Positions 43,902 to 54,366 are shown, numbered from the stretch's first letter. The stretch: 64,000 nt of DNA from Prevotella sp. Rep29 (GCF_019551475.1 NZ_CP047159.1:1240001-1304000); one strand, 5' to 3'. Numbers and translations: made by a program. Notes: generated from the sequence alone by a model not told the origin.

Positions 43902-44987
43902 ATGGAAAGAAAAGTAGCACTGATCAGCGGTATCACGGGACAAGACGGTTCCTATCTTGCTGAGTTTTTGTTGGAAAAAGGGTATGAAGTACACGGTTTG
44001 CTTAGACGCTCATCGTCGTTTAACACCGCCCGCATAGAGCATCTCTATCTGGATGAGTGGGTGCGCGACATGAAGCAGAAGCGCCTGGTGGACCTTCATT
44101 GGGCAGACATTACCGATTCCTCGTCGCTTATCCGGATTATCGGTGAGACCAAGCCGACGGAAATCTACAACCTGGCAGCGCAGAGCCATGTGAAAGTCTC
44201 TTTCGATGTGCCTGAATATACCGCCGATGCCGATGCAGTAGGCGTGTTGCGACTGCTGGAGGCTGTCAGAATCTGCGGATTGGAGAAAGAGTGCCGCATC
44301 TACCAGGCCTCGACATCGGAGTTGTACGGAAAGGTGCAGGAAGTGCCACAGAAAGAGACAACGCCTTTCTATCCGCGCTCTCCCTATGCCGTAGCCAAAC
44401 TCTATGGCTATTGGATCATGAAAAACTATCGTGAGTCATACGATATGTATTGCTGTAACGGCATCCTCTTCAATCACGAGAGTGAGCGCCGTGGCGAGAC
44501 GTTCGTGACCCGTAAGATTACACTTGCTGCTGCCCGCATCGCACAAGGATATCAGGACAAGCTCTATCTGGGTAATCTCAACTCATTGCGCGACTGGGGA
44601 TATGCGAAGGATTACGTGGAGTGTATGTGGCTGATATTGCAGCAACCGCAACCCGATGATTTCGTCATTGCAACGGGCGAATATCACACGGTGCGCGAGT
44701 TCGCAACACTGGCGTTCCATGAAGTGGGTATCGAACTGGAATGGAAAGGTGAGGGCGTTGATGAAAAAGGATACGACAAGGCTACGGGAAAAGCACTGGT
44801 AGAGGTCGATCCGAAATATTTCCGTCCGGCAGAGGTTGACCAATTGCTCGGTGATCCGACGAAGGCAAAAGAAGTGTTGGGATGGAATCCGCGCAAGACC
44901 ACATTCCCCGAATTGGTGAAAATCATGGTCGAACACGACATGCGGTTTGTGAAGAAATTGCACTTGAAAGCACAAATTGAAGACTGA
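43902..44987 (+). CDS. gmd: GDP-mannose 4,6-dehydratase
   Basis: This 361-aa short-chain dehydrogenase/reductase converts GDP-mannose to GDP-4-keto-6-deoxymannose using bound NADP. The Rossmann loop is [13 protein letters not shown], the catalytic Tyr162-x3-Lys166 lies in [10 protein letters not shown], and the active-site [11 protein letters not shown] segment precedes it. Length is normal. Thirteen bases follow manC, and its stop overlaps the fcl start (TGATG). Confidence 0.96.
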   Translation: MERKVALISGITGQDGSYLAEFLLEKGYEVHGLLRRSSSFNTARIEHLYLDEWVRDMKQKRLVDLHWADITDSSSLIRIIGETKPTEIYNLAAQSHVKVSFDVPEYTADADAVGVLRLLEAVRICGLEKECRIYQASTSELYGKVQEVPQKETTPFYPRSPYAVAKLYGYWIMKNYRESYDMYCCNGILFNHESERRGETFVTRKITLAAARIAQGYQDKLYLGNLNSLRDWGYAKDYVECMWLILQQPQPDDFVIATGEYHTVREFATLAFHEVGIELEWKGEGVDEKGYDKATGKALVEVDPKYFRPAEVDQLLGDPTKAKEVLGWNPRKTTFPELVKIMVEHDMRFVKKLHLKAQIED

Positions 44988-46159
44988 TGTTAGACACGAA
45001 TAGTAAAATCTATGTGGCAGGACACCGCGGACTTGTCGGCTCTGCCATCTGGAAGAATCTCCAAAAGCGGGGATATCACAATCTCGTGGGCAAGACCCAT
45101 GCGGAACTGGATTTGACAAATGCCGATGCCGTGCGGAAGTTCTTCGATGAGGAAAAGCCCGATGCTGTCGTCTTGGCAGCAGCTTTCGTGGGAGGCATTA
45201 TGGCAAACTGGCTCTATCGTGCAGATTTCATCATGCAGAACATGAAAATGCAATGCAATGTCATCAGCGAAGCCTATGCCCATGGCGTGAAAAAATTACT
45301 TTTCCTAGGCAGTACCTGCATCTATCCGAAGAGTGCACAGCAGCCGATGAGTGAAGACGCGCTACTGACTTCGCCGTTGGAATACAGCAACGAACCGTAT
45401 GCCATTGCAAAGATTGCCGGTTTGAAGATGTGCGAAAGCTACAATCTGCAATACGGAACGAACTACATCGCCGTGATGCCGACCAATCTTTACGGTCCGA
45501 ACGACAACTTCCATCTGGAAAACAGTCACGTCATGCCTGCCATGATGCGAAAGATTTATCTCGCAAAACTTATACATGACGGCAACTGGGATGCTATCCG
45601 ACGCGACCTGAACAAGCGCCCAGTGGAAGGTGTTACGGGCGAGCAGGATGAGCAAGCAATCTTAGATGTGCTGGCGAAATACGGCATATATAATAATAAG
45701 GTGGTCTTGTGGGGCACGGGCAGTCCTCTTCGTGAGTTCCTCTGGAGCGAGGACATGGCAGACGCAAGCGTCCATGTGTTGCTGAACGTGAACTTCAGTG
45801 ACATCATCGGAATCGAAAAGTATTCCTCCGTCTTTTACGGAACGGCAGCCGATGGCGCTGTCGATCGTGACAATTCGGCGGGCAGGGGAGGAGCTATCCC
45901 TGCCTTGGGGGAGATTCGCAACTGCCACATCAACGTGGGAACGGGAAAAGAACTCACCATCCGCCAACTCTCCGAACTGGTCGTCAAGGCTGTCGGGTTT
46001 GAAGGTGAGGTGGAGTTTGATGCGAGCAAGCCTGATGGTACGCCCCGGAAGTTGATAGATGTCTCTCAACTTCATCGTCTCGGATGGAAGCATCAGGTGG
46101 AAATCGAAGATGGAGTTGTGAAACTTTTTGAGTGGTATCGCGACAGCATCAACGCATGA
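44987..46159 (+). CDS. fcl: GDP-L-fucose synthase
   Basis: This 390-aa epimerase/reductase turns GDP-4-keto-6-deoxymannose into GDP-L-fucose with NADPH. AGHRGLVGSAIW is the nucleotide loop and Tyr138-x3-Lys142 (EPYAIAKIAG) the catalytic pair. It is about 70 residues longer than E. coli WcaG (321 aa) because of an insert after about residue 205 and around 270-300 (including GTAADGAVDRDNSAGRG), a form seen in Bacteroidota. GDP-fucose feeds capsule, O-antigen and surface glycoprotein fucosylation. Confidence 0.95.
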   Translation: MLDTNSKIYVAGHRGLVGSAIWKNLQKRGYHNLVGKTHAELDLTNADAVRKFFDEEKPDAVVLAAAFVGGIMANWLYRADFIMQNMKMQCNVISEAYAHGVKKLLFLGSTCIYPKSAQQPMSEDALLTSPLEYSNEPYAIAKIAGLKMCESYNLQYGTNYIAVMPTNLYGPNDNFHLENSHVMPAMMRKIYLAKLIHDGNWDAIRRDLNKRPVEGVTGEQDEQAILDVLAKYGIYNNKVVLWGTGSPLREFLWSEDMADASVHVLLNVNFSDIIGIEKYSSVFYGTAADGAVDRDNSAGRGGAIPALGEIRNCHINVGTGKELTIRQLSELVVKAVGFEGEVEFDASKPDGTPRKLIDVSQLHRLGWKHQVEIEDGVVKLFEWYRDSINA

Positions 46160-46200
46160 CGACGTGGTGCTTGCTTGGCATTTCGATTTAGGAATCAGTC

Positions 46201-46845
46201 ATGAAAGAAACATTCGAGACCTATATCTTCGACTTGGACGGCACGCTGCTCAACACGTTGGACGATTTAGCTGCAAGTGTCAACCATGCTCTGCGGGAAC
46301 TGAACCTGAAGACGCATTCTACGGACGACATCCGCCGGTTTTTGGGTAACGGTGCCCGCAAGTTGATAGAGCGTGCCGTGGAAGGCGGTGCGCAAAACCC
46401 TTTGGTGGATGAGGTGGAGCAGAAATTCCGTGCACATTATCTGGAGCACAGCCTTGATACCACCCAGCCATATCCGGGTGTCATCCAGATGTTGGATGAA
46501 CTGAGACGCAGAAACAAGAAAATTGCCGTTGTCAGCAATAAATTCTATGCTGCCACGCAGCAGTTATGCCGTCATTTTTTCGCACAGCAAGTAGAGGTAG
46601 CCATCGGTGAGCGGGCAGACATTCGTAAGAAGCCTGCACCAGACACCGTGCTTGAAGCCCTCTCACAGTTGCGTGCCGACAAAAGTTCGGCTGTGTATGT
46701 GGGCGACAGCGAGGTGGATATCGAAACCGCTCGAAATGCCGGACTTCCCTGTATCAGTGTGCTATGGGGATTCCGCGACCGTCCTTTCCTGGAAGAGCAT
46801 GGAGCAACATGCTTTGTAGAGCGCCCGGAACAGATTTTAGGGTAG
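46201..46845 (+). CDS. HAD-superfamily phosphatase (phosphoglycolate phosphatase-like)
   Basis: This 214-aa hydrolase has all four HAD motifs: DLDGTLLNT (nucleophile Asp, residues about 10-18), a Ser/Thr motif (VVSNK), KPAPD and GDSEVDIETA. The cap between motifs I and II places it in subfamily IA, like Gph. Substrate is uncertain; phosphoglycolate and small sugar phosphates are common. It follows fcl after 41 bases and is probably cotranscribed, with the terminator at 46869. Confidence 0.85.
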   Translation: MKETFETYIFDLDGTLLNTLDDLAASVNHALRELNLKTHSTDDIRRFLGNGARKLIERAVEGGAQNPLVDEVEQKFRAHYLEHSLDTTQPYPGVIQMLDELRRRNKKIAVVSNKFYAATQQLCRHFFAQQVEVAIGERADIRKKPAPDTVLEALSQLRADKSSAVYVGDSEVDIETARNAGLPCISVLWGFRDRPFLEEHGATCFVERPEQILG

Positions 46846-46868
46846 TTTGCGAGAAATCTATAATAAAA

Positions 46869-46902
46869 AACTCTGCGATGATTGAAGTCGCAGAGTTTTT
46901 TA
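46869..46902. terminator. Bidirectional terminator between the HAD and M6 genes
   Basis: A 10-bp perfect stem (46869-46878 with 46888-46897), flanked by A-run and T-run, serves the convergent genes on both sides. Confidence 0.88.
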
Positions 46903-46918
46903 TTTCAAGACCATTGCC

Positions 46919-48748
46919 TTATGGGACAATGACTTTCTTCTTGTTCTGGATATAAATTCCTTTTGGCAGATTCTCCAGTTTTGTTCCGACGAATCGCCCG
47001 TCAATGGTATAGATGCGCCCGTCGGAAACAGTCGCTTGAGTCGTGATGGTGTTGATGCCTGTCACATGATCATCGAAATCGTGAATATACTTGAAACTGA
47101 TGACACCCCTGTTTTCCTGGATGTTTGCCAGTGCCTTGTTAAGCTTGGTTCCTTTGTAAACCTTGAAGTTAGTGAAGTTGAGTGTGTCATTAAGTTCAGT
47201 CGTGTTAGTCGTTCCAGGGAACGGGTCGCCAGCATGCTGGTTCCTGTAATCGGCTTGAGTGGCTTTGCCGTCTGCAGCTGTTGCCCATGAAGCAGCCTCA
47301 CCAATCTTATAGGATGAGCCGAGAATACCATCGGCAGGTACAATTGTCATCTTTGGCTTTCCAACAACGTCGTTCACGGAATTGGACGCAAGCGAGAATG
47401 CGTTGCTGTCGTAGCTTACATGGTTCACCACCAGTCCTTTGCCGAAATGTCCGCCATTCCATTGATAATATTGAATGTTTTCAAGAATGAAATACTCCTT
47501 TCCAGAAGCGTCATTGTCGTTCATGATCCGATATGCTTTTCCTCCAGCGTCAATGGGAATCATCTCGATGTCGGCATCCGACTGGAGCGTATCGATAGTG
47601 AACCATCCCATCGCTTCGCGCTCCCAGGCTGTATATGCTGGCGGATAGTAACCATTGCGGAGGTATTCGCCGTTGTCCATCAGGCTCCAGTATTCCATTC
47701 CCTGATTATCTGTTTGTGCGTTGGTGTTGTGAGCTGGATAGAAGTCGGGGAGTCCCAGACAGTGTGAGAACTCGTGGCAGAAAATACCGATAGAGTTGAT
47801 GCGCTTGTATGGAGGTTCGGAAAATGCAGTCGGGTTACCTATCAGTTCGCAGTTTACACCATACCTGTAAATCTTTTTCCCGTCATAAGTTCCAGAAAAA
47901 GTTTGTCCTCCTGATTTCGGCCAGATACAACTTTCTGAATTGCCTCCAGTGTTGGCACCATAGCCTGCATAGATGACATAGATAAGGTCAACATAGCCGT
48001 CACCGTTTTGGTCGTAATCAGCGAAGTTGACACTGTCGTTAATAGCGTTGCAGACGTCGCGAATGAAGAGATCCATCCGGTCGTTTCTTCCTGCTCCGTA
48101 AGTCGCCATACCTTCTGGCAGTTTTACCGGTCCGTAAATGTCGAATTGTGGCGAGAAGTTTCCGAAGCTGACATCGGTGAAATATTGCTTTACGCTTCCC
48201 ATGTTCCTGTGTTCGCTGTTTCCATAGTCTTCATGTGAGCGACTTGAACTGTTCAGGTATTGGTTGAAAGACTTTTTAGGGTTGGGAAGTGAGAATGTCG
48301 TGTCGCTGAACTCAGCCAATACAACAAGTACACGTGGTGTGCCGGTGTGTGGGAATAGCCTTGTCCCAGAGACAGGCTCACGGCGCATGGCGTTTTTCTT
48401 TTTAGTCTTCGCCACTCCGCTCATAAACAGTTCTTTGTTCTGCGCATTGGCAGCGAAGTGTTCAGCTTGGCTGCGCTTGTCAGCGTTATGGGCAAGAATG
48501 TTCGTGGAAGCGAGTTCGCCATTAGACTCAACTCTTGCAACATAGTAATCTGTTCCGTCTTGGTAGAGGAGCACTCCGTCAAGTGTCGTAAACCAGTGGC
48601 AGTCCACATCTCCATGACCGATAATCGTAAGTTGTGTCCCGTCTTTCTGAGTAACAGTGACAGGAAACGGATATACCTTTGAGGCATAGTTGCTGATTGC
48701 AATCGTCAGCAAGCACAAAATCATGAATACCTTTTTCATCGCGTTCAT
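46919..48748 (-). CDS. Secreted M6-family metalloprotease with putative sorting tail
   Basis: This 609-aa protein has a signal peptide (about residues 4-22), an N-terminal propeptide-like segment (FPVTVTQKDGTQLTI part; WFTTLDGVLLYQDG), a peptidase M6 domain with the zinc motif HEFSH at residues 325-329 (GIFCHEFSHCLGLPDFY), and a C-terminal beta region. The final residues (GRIYTIDGRFVG and KGIYIQNKKKVIVP) resemble the tail of type IX cargo. M6 proteases are named after immune inhibitor A; the substrate here is unknown. The start ATG overlaps the stop of the EFR1 gene (ATGA), which supports 48748; Met at 48739 is an alternative. Confidence 0.9.
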   Translation of the reverse strand: MNAMKKVFMILCLLTIAISNYASKVYPFPVTVTQKDGTQLTIIGHGDVDCHWFTTLDGVLLYQDGTDYYVARVESNGELASTNILAHNADKRSQAEHFAANAQNKELFMSGVAKTKKKNAMRREPVSGTRLFPHTGTPRVLVVLAEFSDTTFSLPNPKKSFNQYLNSSSRSHEDYGNSEHRNMGSVKQYFTDVSFGNFSPQFDIYGPVKLPEGMATYGAGRNDRMDLFIRDVCNAINDSVNFADYDQNGDGYVDLIYVIYAGYGANTGGNSESCIWPKSGGQTFSGTYDGKKIYRYGVNCELIGNPTAFSEPPYKRINSIGIFCHEFSHCLGLPDFYPAHNTNAQTDNQGMEYWSLMDNGEYLRNGYYPPAYTAWEREAMGWFTIDTLQSDADIEMIPIDAGGKAYRIMNDNDASGKEYFILENIQYYQWNGGHFGKGLVVNHVSYDSNAFSLASNSVNDVVGKPKMTIVPADGILGSSYKIGEAASWATAADGKATQADYRNQHAGDPFPGTTNTTELNDTLNFTNFKVYKGTKLNKALANIQENRGVISFKYIHDFDDHVTGINTITTQATVSDGRIYTIDGRFVGTKLENLPKGIYIQNKKKVIVP

Positions 48749-49527
48749 TTGTTTGCGTTTTTATAATAATATTGTCCTTTTTTCTTTGTTTGTCTGCCAA
48801 ATTCGATAGCGTGTTGCGGGCAGTGATGGTAACATGCGAAACACGTCAGGCAGTCGCCGGTATGTTTCCATGTAGGGAGGTGTCCTTTCCCGCCGTCCAT
48901 GTTCCTGACAGGGCAGACGGAGACACATGTACCACATTTCGTGCAGCGCTGCTCCTCCACACGGAACTTCTTGTCCGTGATGAGATGTTTAATGAAAAAT
49001 CCTCCCAGCACACGGCTGTTGATGCGAGGCCAATTGCCAATGACAAGCCGCTCTGCACTTCTCTTTCTTCCGATAATCTCTTGGATACATCTCTCCAGTT
49101 CAACACTGGCTGTAGCTTTCTTCGCTGCTTCTTTTTGCGGTGTGTCCACATCCATGAATGGCAGTCCCACGTATGACTCTGGCATGATGAGTGAGAACTT
49201 GGCATCTAAATGGATGTTCCGCTCAGCCAGATCCTGTTCGAAAATCCGCATTGTCTCCCCGATGTTGTCGCCGGCGGTGCATAGTGCATAGCAGTAATGC
49301 TTGTCGGCATGCTCAATCGTCAGTCTCTCAATGAAACTGCGGACATTTTTCGGCGGTCGCCATCCGTGTACGGGAAAGCAAAAGCCGATGCGTTCATCCT
49401 TCTCGGGCGACCATACACAACTTTCCTTTTCCATATCAGGTATGAAAAACAGTCTTTCGCCGGTTGCCTCGCTGATTTTCTGCGCAGCCCAACGTGTATT
49501 TCCCGTTCCGGAGAAATAGAATATCAT
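48745..49527 (-). CDS. EFR1-family flavodoxin-ferredoxin fusion
   Basis: This 260-aa protein has a flavodoxin-like N-terminal domain (MIFYFSGTGNTRWAA, residues 1-170) and two 4Fe-4S motifs at the C-terminus: CTKCGTCVSVCPVRNM and CLTCFACYHHCPQHAI. This is the EFR1 architecture (ferredoxin fused to flavodoxin). Such proteins shuttle low-potential electrons in anaerobes. It is a candidate electron carrier in a cell whose Nuo complex lacks its NADH module, but no direct link is shown. It is coupled to the M6 gene by a 4-base overlap. Confidence 0.88.
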   Translation of the reverse strand: MIFYFSGTGNTRWAAQKISEATGERLFFIPDMEKESCVWSPEKDERIGFCFPVHGWRPPKNVRSFIERLTIEHADKHYCYALCTAGDNIGETMRIFEQDLAERNIHLDAKFSLIMPESYVGLPFMDVDTPQKEAAKKATASVELERCIQEIIGRKRSAERLVIGNWPRINSRVLGGFFIKHLITDKKFRVEEQRCTKCGTCVSVCPVRNMDGGKGHLPTWKHTGDCLTCFACYHHCPQHAIEFGRQTKKKGQYYYKNANK

Positions 49528-49531
49528 GCTG

Positions 49532-49562
49532 CAAAATTAATACAATTTTTCTATTTACCAAA
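49532..49562 (-). promoter_or_regulatory. Consensus promoter abutting the EFR1 start
   Basis: Minus strand TTTG (49559-49562), 19-base spacer, TAATTTTG (49532-49539). The -7 box ends only four bases before the ATG, so the transcript would be nearly leaderless. Confidence 0.7.
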
Positions 49563-49650
49563 CTTTTCCAGTTATCGTGGGATAAAAAACAGGGAAAATG
49601 TTGTCAATGTCAAAGAAAATGGTTAATATTGCATGGAAAAAGAGAGTAAC

Positions 49651-50277
49651 ATGACCAGACGATATATATTAATAATGTTATGCCTGCTGTCGGGCATGAT
49701 GAGTCTTTACGCACAAAAGACCATGCGTGACGTGTGGCTGTCCATGCCAGAGCAATATGCTCCCTACCTGACCGAAAGCATGCGTGTCAGGATGTTGGAA
49801 GCAGTAGAGGAAGGATTGCCCGAGAAGACGGACAACCTGCTGAAGGGAACTTGCCAATTGGAAAGAATCACGGATGACTATTTGCGGGCGGTCATGGGGA
49901 AGACGACGCGCGTGGAGTTGAAACTTTTCAAGACCGATGCGGGTGAAACGCGATTGTGTGCCGTCAAAACTTTGGTGGCAGGTGTCTCTGAAAGCATTGT
50001 ACAGATAGGTCTTCCCAACTGGACAGAGATGAAGACACTGACATTGACAGATAACCTCCAGGCTTTTCTGCCAGATACGTTGTCACAAGAGATGCAGGAG
50101 AAGGCTGCCCTTCTCGCGTTTCCCATAGCGACCACAGTCAATCTGTCAGAACAGGATTCTGTGTTTGTGGAGCAGGTGAGTCTGCCGGAAATGTCCAAGG
50201 AAGACAAGCAGTGGCTGACCAACCTGCTGACAACGCGGAGGCGGACGCTTTCGGAGTTGCTTCCTTCAGAAAAATGA
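49651..50277 (+). CDS. DUF3256-family secreted protein
   Basis: This 208-aa protein has a signal peptide (ending LYAQ near residue 22) and the DUF3256 pattern of Bacteroidales: MRDVWLSMPEQYAPYLTES at the mature N-terminus, TVLVAGVSES-like and LPNWTEMKTL segments, ending LLPSEK. The function of this family is unknown to me. I start at ATG 49651 (preceded by AAGAGAG); an ATG 18 bases upstream is possible. It is a single gene upstream of gyrA with about 200 bp between. Confidence 0.8.
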   Translation: MTRRYILIMLCLLSGMMSLYAQKTMRDVWLSMPEQYAPYLTESMRVRMLEAVEEGLPEKTDNLLKGTCQLERITDDYLRAVMGKTTRVELKLFKTDAGETRLCAVKTLVAGVSESIVQIGLPNWTEMKTLTLTDNLQAFLPDTLSQEMQEKAALLAFPIATTVNLSEQDSVFVEQVSLPEMSKEDKQWLTNLLTTRRRTLSELLPSEK

Positions 50278-50371
50278 TGGTATTCCTGCCATTTTCCATA
50301 TTTGATTTCTAATAAACTTTAAATTTTCGAATATTTTCTCTGTTTTGCTTTTAGGAATCGATTTTTTGTTG

Positions 50372-50379
50372 TAATTTTG
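50372..50379 (+). promoter_or_regulatory. -7 box (TAATTTTG) for gyrA
   Basis: TAATTTTG lies 96 bases before the gyrA ATG; a TTTG at 50344 is slightly too far (24-base spacer). The remaining leader (50380-50475) is AT-rich with no feature I recognise. Confidence 0.45.
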
Positions 50380-50475
50380 ACCCTTGAAATCAGACCTAAA
50401 ATCGCTCAGAATGAAAATAAATGGCATTTCTGGCGATTTTCCTGAAAAACGAATGTATTAAACAATAAAAAAATA

Positions 50476-53076
50476 ATGGACGAAAATCAGACATTTGATC
50501 AAGATCGAATTATTAAGATCAACATCGAGGAAGAAATGAAGTCGTCATACATCGACTATAGTATGTCGGTGATTGTGGCTCGTGCACTTCCTGATGTGCG
50601 TGACGGATTCAAGCCGGTTCACCGCCGTATTCTTTACGGAATGAACGGTTTGGGCAATACGAGCGACAAGCCTTATAAGAAGTGTGCACGTGTCGTTGGT
50701 GATGTGTTAGGTAAGTATCACCCACACGGCGATTCATCGGTGTATGGAGCACTGGTGCGTATGGCACAAGAGTGGAATATGCGCTACACACTGGTTGACG
50801 GACAAGGAAACTTTGGTTCAGTCGATGGTGACTCACCTGCAGCTATGCGTTACACAGAGTGCCGCTTGTCGAGAATGGGTGAGCATATCATGGACGACTT
50901 GGAGAAAGACACCGTCGATATGGTGAGCAACTTCGACGACACGTTGACGGAGCCGAGCGTGATGCCCACAAAAGTGCCAAATCTGCTGGTGAATGGCGGT
51001 AATGGTATTGCCGTCGGAATGGCAACCAACATTCCCACTCACAATTTGGGCGAAGTGATTGACGGTTGCTGTGCTTATATTGACAATCCCGACATTGATA
51101 CAGACGGACTGATGCAATACATCCCTGCTCCGGATTTCCCGACAGGTGCATATATCTATGGAATACAGGGCGTAAAAGACGCTTATGAGACAGGTCGTGG
51201 CAGGATTGTAATGCGTGCCAAGGCTGAAATTGAAAGTCATGAGACACACGACAAGATTGTTGTTACGGAAATTCCTTATGGAGTCAACAAACAGCAGTTG
51301 ATAGAATATATCGCCGAACTTGTGAAAGATGGCAAGATTGACGGTATTTCCAATGTGAACGATGAAACAGGGCGTCAGGGTATGCGAATCGTTGTGGACG
51401 TGAAACGCGACGCCAACGCCAACGTAATCCTGAACAAACTCTTCAAGATGACCGCCCTACAAAGCTCGTTCTCAGTGAATTGCATTGCTTTGGTAAAAGG
51501 TCGTCCGCGCCTTCTTACATTGAAAGAATGTGTTAAATATTTCGTTGAACATCGTCATGATGTAACCATCCGTCGTACCAAGTTCGACCTGAAGAAAGCG
51601 CAGGAGCGTGCACATATTCTGGAAGGTCTGATTATTGCTTGCGACAATATTGACGAAGTGGTGCGCATCATTCGTGCGTCGAAGACACCGTCCGATGCCC
51701 AGCGCAATCTGGAAAAACGTTTCGACCTTGACGAATTGCAGTCGAAAGCTATCGTTGACATGCGCCTTGCGCAGTTGACAGGACTCCGCATCGATCAGTT
51801 GCATGAGGAATTTGAGGAACTGGAGAAGTTGATAGCTTACTTGCAGTCGATTCTTGACGATCCGGAACTTTGCAAGAAAGTGATGAAAGACGAATTGCAG
51901 GAGGTGAAGGAGAAATATGGAGATCCCCGTCGCACGGAAATCAAATATTCGAGCGAGGAATTCAATCCTGAGGACTTCTATCCCAATGATCCTGTCGTTA
52001 TCACGGTGAGTCATCTCGGATATATCAAGCGTACACCGCTGAGCGAGTTCCGTGAGCAGGCACGTGGTGGTGTCGGTTCTACTGGAGCTAAGACGCGTGA
52101 CCAGGATTTCACGGAATATATCTATCCGGCAACGATGCATCAGACGATGCTGTTCTTCACGAAAAAGGGACGTTGCTATTGGCTCAAGTGCTATGAAATC
52201 CCTGAAGGCGACAAGTCATCGAAAGGCCGTGCGATACAGAATCTGCTCAACATCGCACCGGACGATGCCGTGAATGCCTTCCTCCGTCTGCGTGGATTGA
52301 ACGATAAGGAATTCCTCAACACCCATTACGTGGTATTCGCAACCAAGAAAGGTGTTGTGAAGAAGACCTGTCTGGAAGCATATAGCCGTCCGCGCACGAA
52401 TGGTGTAAACGCCATTAACGTGCTGGAAGGAGACGAAGTTGTTGATGTTCGCCTCACCAATGGTAAGAATGAACTGATTCTTGCCAACCGTAACGGTCGT
52501 GCCGTTCGTTTCGACGAGAATGCCGTTCGCACGATGGGACGCGCGTCAACAGGTGTCCGCGGTATGAAGATTGACGGAGGCGACGATGAGGTGGTAGGCA
52601 TGATTGTAGCCGGAAACACGGAGAATGAAACCATCATGGTAGTCAGTGAGAACGGTTATGGTAAACGCTCTCAGGTTGAGGATTACCGGAAGACCAACCG
52701 TGGAGCTAAGGGTGTGAAGACATTGAACATCACCGAAAAGACCGGACGACTCGTTTCTATCAAGAACGTGACAGACGACAATGACTTGATGATTATCAAC
52801 AAGAGTGGTATCACCATCCGTCTTGCCGTCTCCGACTGTCGTGTGATGGGACGTGCCACGCAAGGTGTGCGCCTGATTAATCTTTCTAAGAAAAACGACG
52901 TCATAGCTAGTGTATGCAAGGTGATGAGTTCCGAGCTGGAAGCGATGGTCGAGGAAGAGAGCCGTGCACAATGGACTCAAAAGAAAGAAGATATCCAGCG
53001 CGACACGACCGCTACACCGGCAACGGATGAATCAGACACCGAAAATAATGATAGTGAAATATCAGAAAAAGAATAA
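50476..53076 (+). CDS. gyrA: DNA gyrase subunit A
   Basis: This 866-aa type II topoisomerase subunit has the breakage-reunion domain with catalytic Tyr126 ([10 protein letters not shown]), the QRDR segment [10 protein letters not shown], a tower and coiled coil (about 370-490), and a C-terminal beta-pinwheel domain with GyrA-box-like [10 protein letters not shown] at about 530. The acidic tail (860s) is typical. Position 91, equivalent to E. coli Asp87, is Gly while position 87 (E. coli Ser83) is Ser. It introduces negative supercoils with GyrB (not in window). Confidence 0.96.
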   Translation: MDENQTFDQDRIIKINIEEEMKSSYIDYSMSVIVARALPDVRDGFKPVHRRILYGMNGLGNTSDKPYKKCARVVGDVLGKYHPHGDSSVYGALVRMAQEWNMRYTLVDGQGNFGSVDGDSPAAMRYTECRLSRMGEHIMDDLEKDTVDMVSNFDDTLTEPSVMPTKVPNLLVNGGNGIAVGMATNIPTHNLGEVIDGCCAYIDNPDIDTDGLMQYIPAPDFPTGAYIYGIQGVKDAYETGRGRIVMRAKAEIESHETHDKIVVTEIPYGVNKQQLIEYIAELVKDGKIDGISNVNDETGRQGMRIVVDVKRDANANVILNKLFKMTALQSSFSVNCIALVKGRPRLLTLKECVKYFVEHRHDVTIRRTKFDLKKAQERAHILEGLIIACDNIDEVVRIIRASKTPSDAQRNLEKRFDLDELQSKAIVDMRLAQLTGLRIDQLHEEFEELEKLIAYLQSILDDPELCKKVMKDELQEVKEKYGDPRRTEIKYSSEEFNPEDFYPNDPVVITVSHLGYIKRTPLSEFREQARGGVGSTGAKTRDQDFTEYIYPATMHQTMLFFTKKGRCYWLKCYEIPEGDKSSKGRAIQNLLNIAPDDAVNAFLRLRGLNDKEFLNTHYVVFATKKGVVKKTCLEAYSRPRTNGVNAINVLEGDEVVDVRLTNGKNELILANRNGRAVRFDENAVRTMGRASTGVRGMKIDGGDDEVVGMIVAGNTENETIMVVSENGYGKRSQVEDYRKTNRGAKGVKTLNITEKTGRLVSIKNVTDDNDLMIINKSGITIRLAVSDCRVMGRATQGVRLINLSKKNDVIASVCKVMSSELEAMVEEESRAQWTQKKEDIQRDTTATPATDESDTENNDSEISEKE

Positions 53077-53118
53077 GTGTTCGTTAATTAGATTATAAAC
53101 CTTTTAAAAATAATGATT

Positions 53119-54348
53119 ATGAAAAAATTACTGATGATGCTCTTGATGGCGGTAACCGCCTCAACAGCCTTTGCACAAGACGATGTAGTAAAGCAGATTC
53201 TCAAGCTGAAAGACTACAAGCAGGCTCTTAATCTTCTGAATTCAAACCTGAACGGAATGGATGCTGAGCAGAAAGCGAAATGTTACAACAAGGTGGTTGA
53301 CCTTGCTCTTGAGAAGATTCAGGAAGAGCAAAACATTATGGCATCTAACGATGTGAAGAAGGAAAATGTTCCTTTCGACACGTTGGGACTCTATGATGCA
53401 ACCAACGCTGCAATCGAAGCAGGTTTGCTCTGCAACCAATTCGACAACATGCCAAACGCTAAGGGAAAGATTAAGCCTAAGTTCGATGCCAATAAGGACA
53501 GACTCTATCCGCAGCGAATGAACCTCATCAATGGTGGAATCTATTATCAGGAAAAAGATGATTTGAAGAAAGGATTTGAGTATCTCGCACGTTATGTGGA
53601 TTCTGCAGATGCACCCCTGTTCAAGTCATTCGACAAGGCTCAGGACGCCAACCTGACACAGATTGCATTCTACGCAGCCGTGTTCGCTTATCAGCTCAAG
53701 GATATGGCAAACGTGGACAAATATGCGACTATCGCACTTAATGACCCTGAGCGCGGTAAGGATGCTCTGAACCTGAAGATTGCTGTGGCACAGGAGAATC
53801 TGAAGACAAAGGAAGACTCTCTGAACTATATCAATACATTGGAAGGACTCTACGCAACCGACAAAAACAACGATATCGTTTTCGAGAGCCTCGCCATTAT
53901 GTATTCGCAGATGGGTATGAACGATAAGCAGGATGCTATTTTCGCTGAGAAACTTGCAGCAGATCCTGACAACTTCACCGTATGGGCGATGCGTGGTCAG
54001 AGTGCCATGATTGACCAGAAACTGGACGAAGCTATCGGTCACTTCCACAAGGCGCTGAAGAAGCAGCCGGAGAACGCACAGATTCTTACTTGGATTGGTG
54101 CTTGTCTCCTTGACCGTGCCACACAGGCAGAGGAGCGCGCTTTGGGCAAGACCGGTCGTCTGGCTCCTGCAGCTGAAGCACAGATTCTTCCTCTCTTCGA
54201 AGAGGCTAAGACGCATTTGGAAAATGCACGTCGCGTAGATCCTGCACGCGAGAAGTCAAAGTGGGCTTATCCGCTCTACAGATGCTACTATCGTCTGTAT
54301 GGTGCAAATGATGAGCGCACGAAAGAAGCAGAGACATATACTAAATAA
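53119..54348 (+). CDS. Secreted TPR protein, paralogue 1
   Basis: This 409-aa protein has a signal peptide (ending AFAQ near residue 20) and TPR-like repeats throughout: KDYKQALNLLNSNL near the N-terminus, and AIGHFHKALKKQPENAQILT pieces near the C-terminus (about residues 290-330). The central NGGIYYQEKDDLKKGFEYLARY segment matches the next gene's protein. Bacteroidales genomes commonly have such periplasmic TPR proteins beside gyrA. The Met at 53119 gives the best signal peptide. Role unknown. Confidence 0.78.
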   Translation: MKKLLMMLLMAVTASTAFAQDDVVKQILKLKDYKQALNLLNSNLNGMDAEQKAKCYNKVVDLALEKIQEEQNIMASNDVKKENVPFDTLGLYDATNAAIEAGLLCNQFDNMPNAKGKIKPKFDANKDRLYPQRMNLINGGIYYQEKDDLKKGFEYLARYVDSADAPLFKSFDKAQDANLTQIAFYAAVFAYQLKDMANVDKYATIALNDPERGKDALNLKIAVAQENLKTKEDSLNYINTLEGLYATDKNNDIVFESLAIMYSQMGMNDKQDAIFAEKLAADPDNFTVWAMRGQSAMIDQKLDEAIGHFHKALKKQPENAQILTWIGACLLDRATQAEERALGKTGRLAPAAEAQILPLFEEAKTHLENARRVDPAREKSKWAYPLYRCYYRLYGANDERTKEAETYTK

Positions 54349-54366
54349 AAACTATTTTGAACAGAT

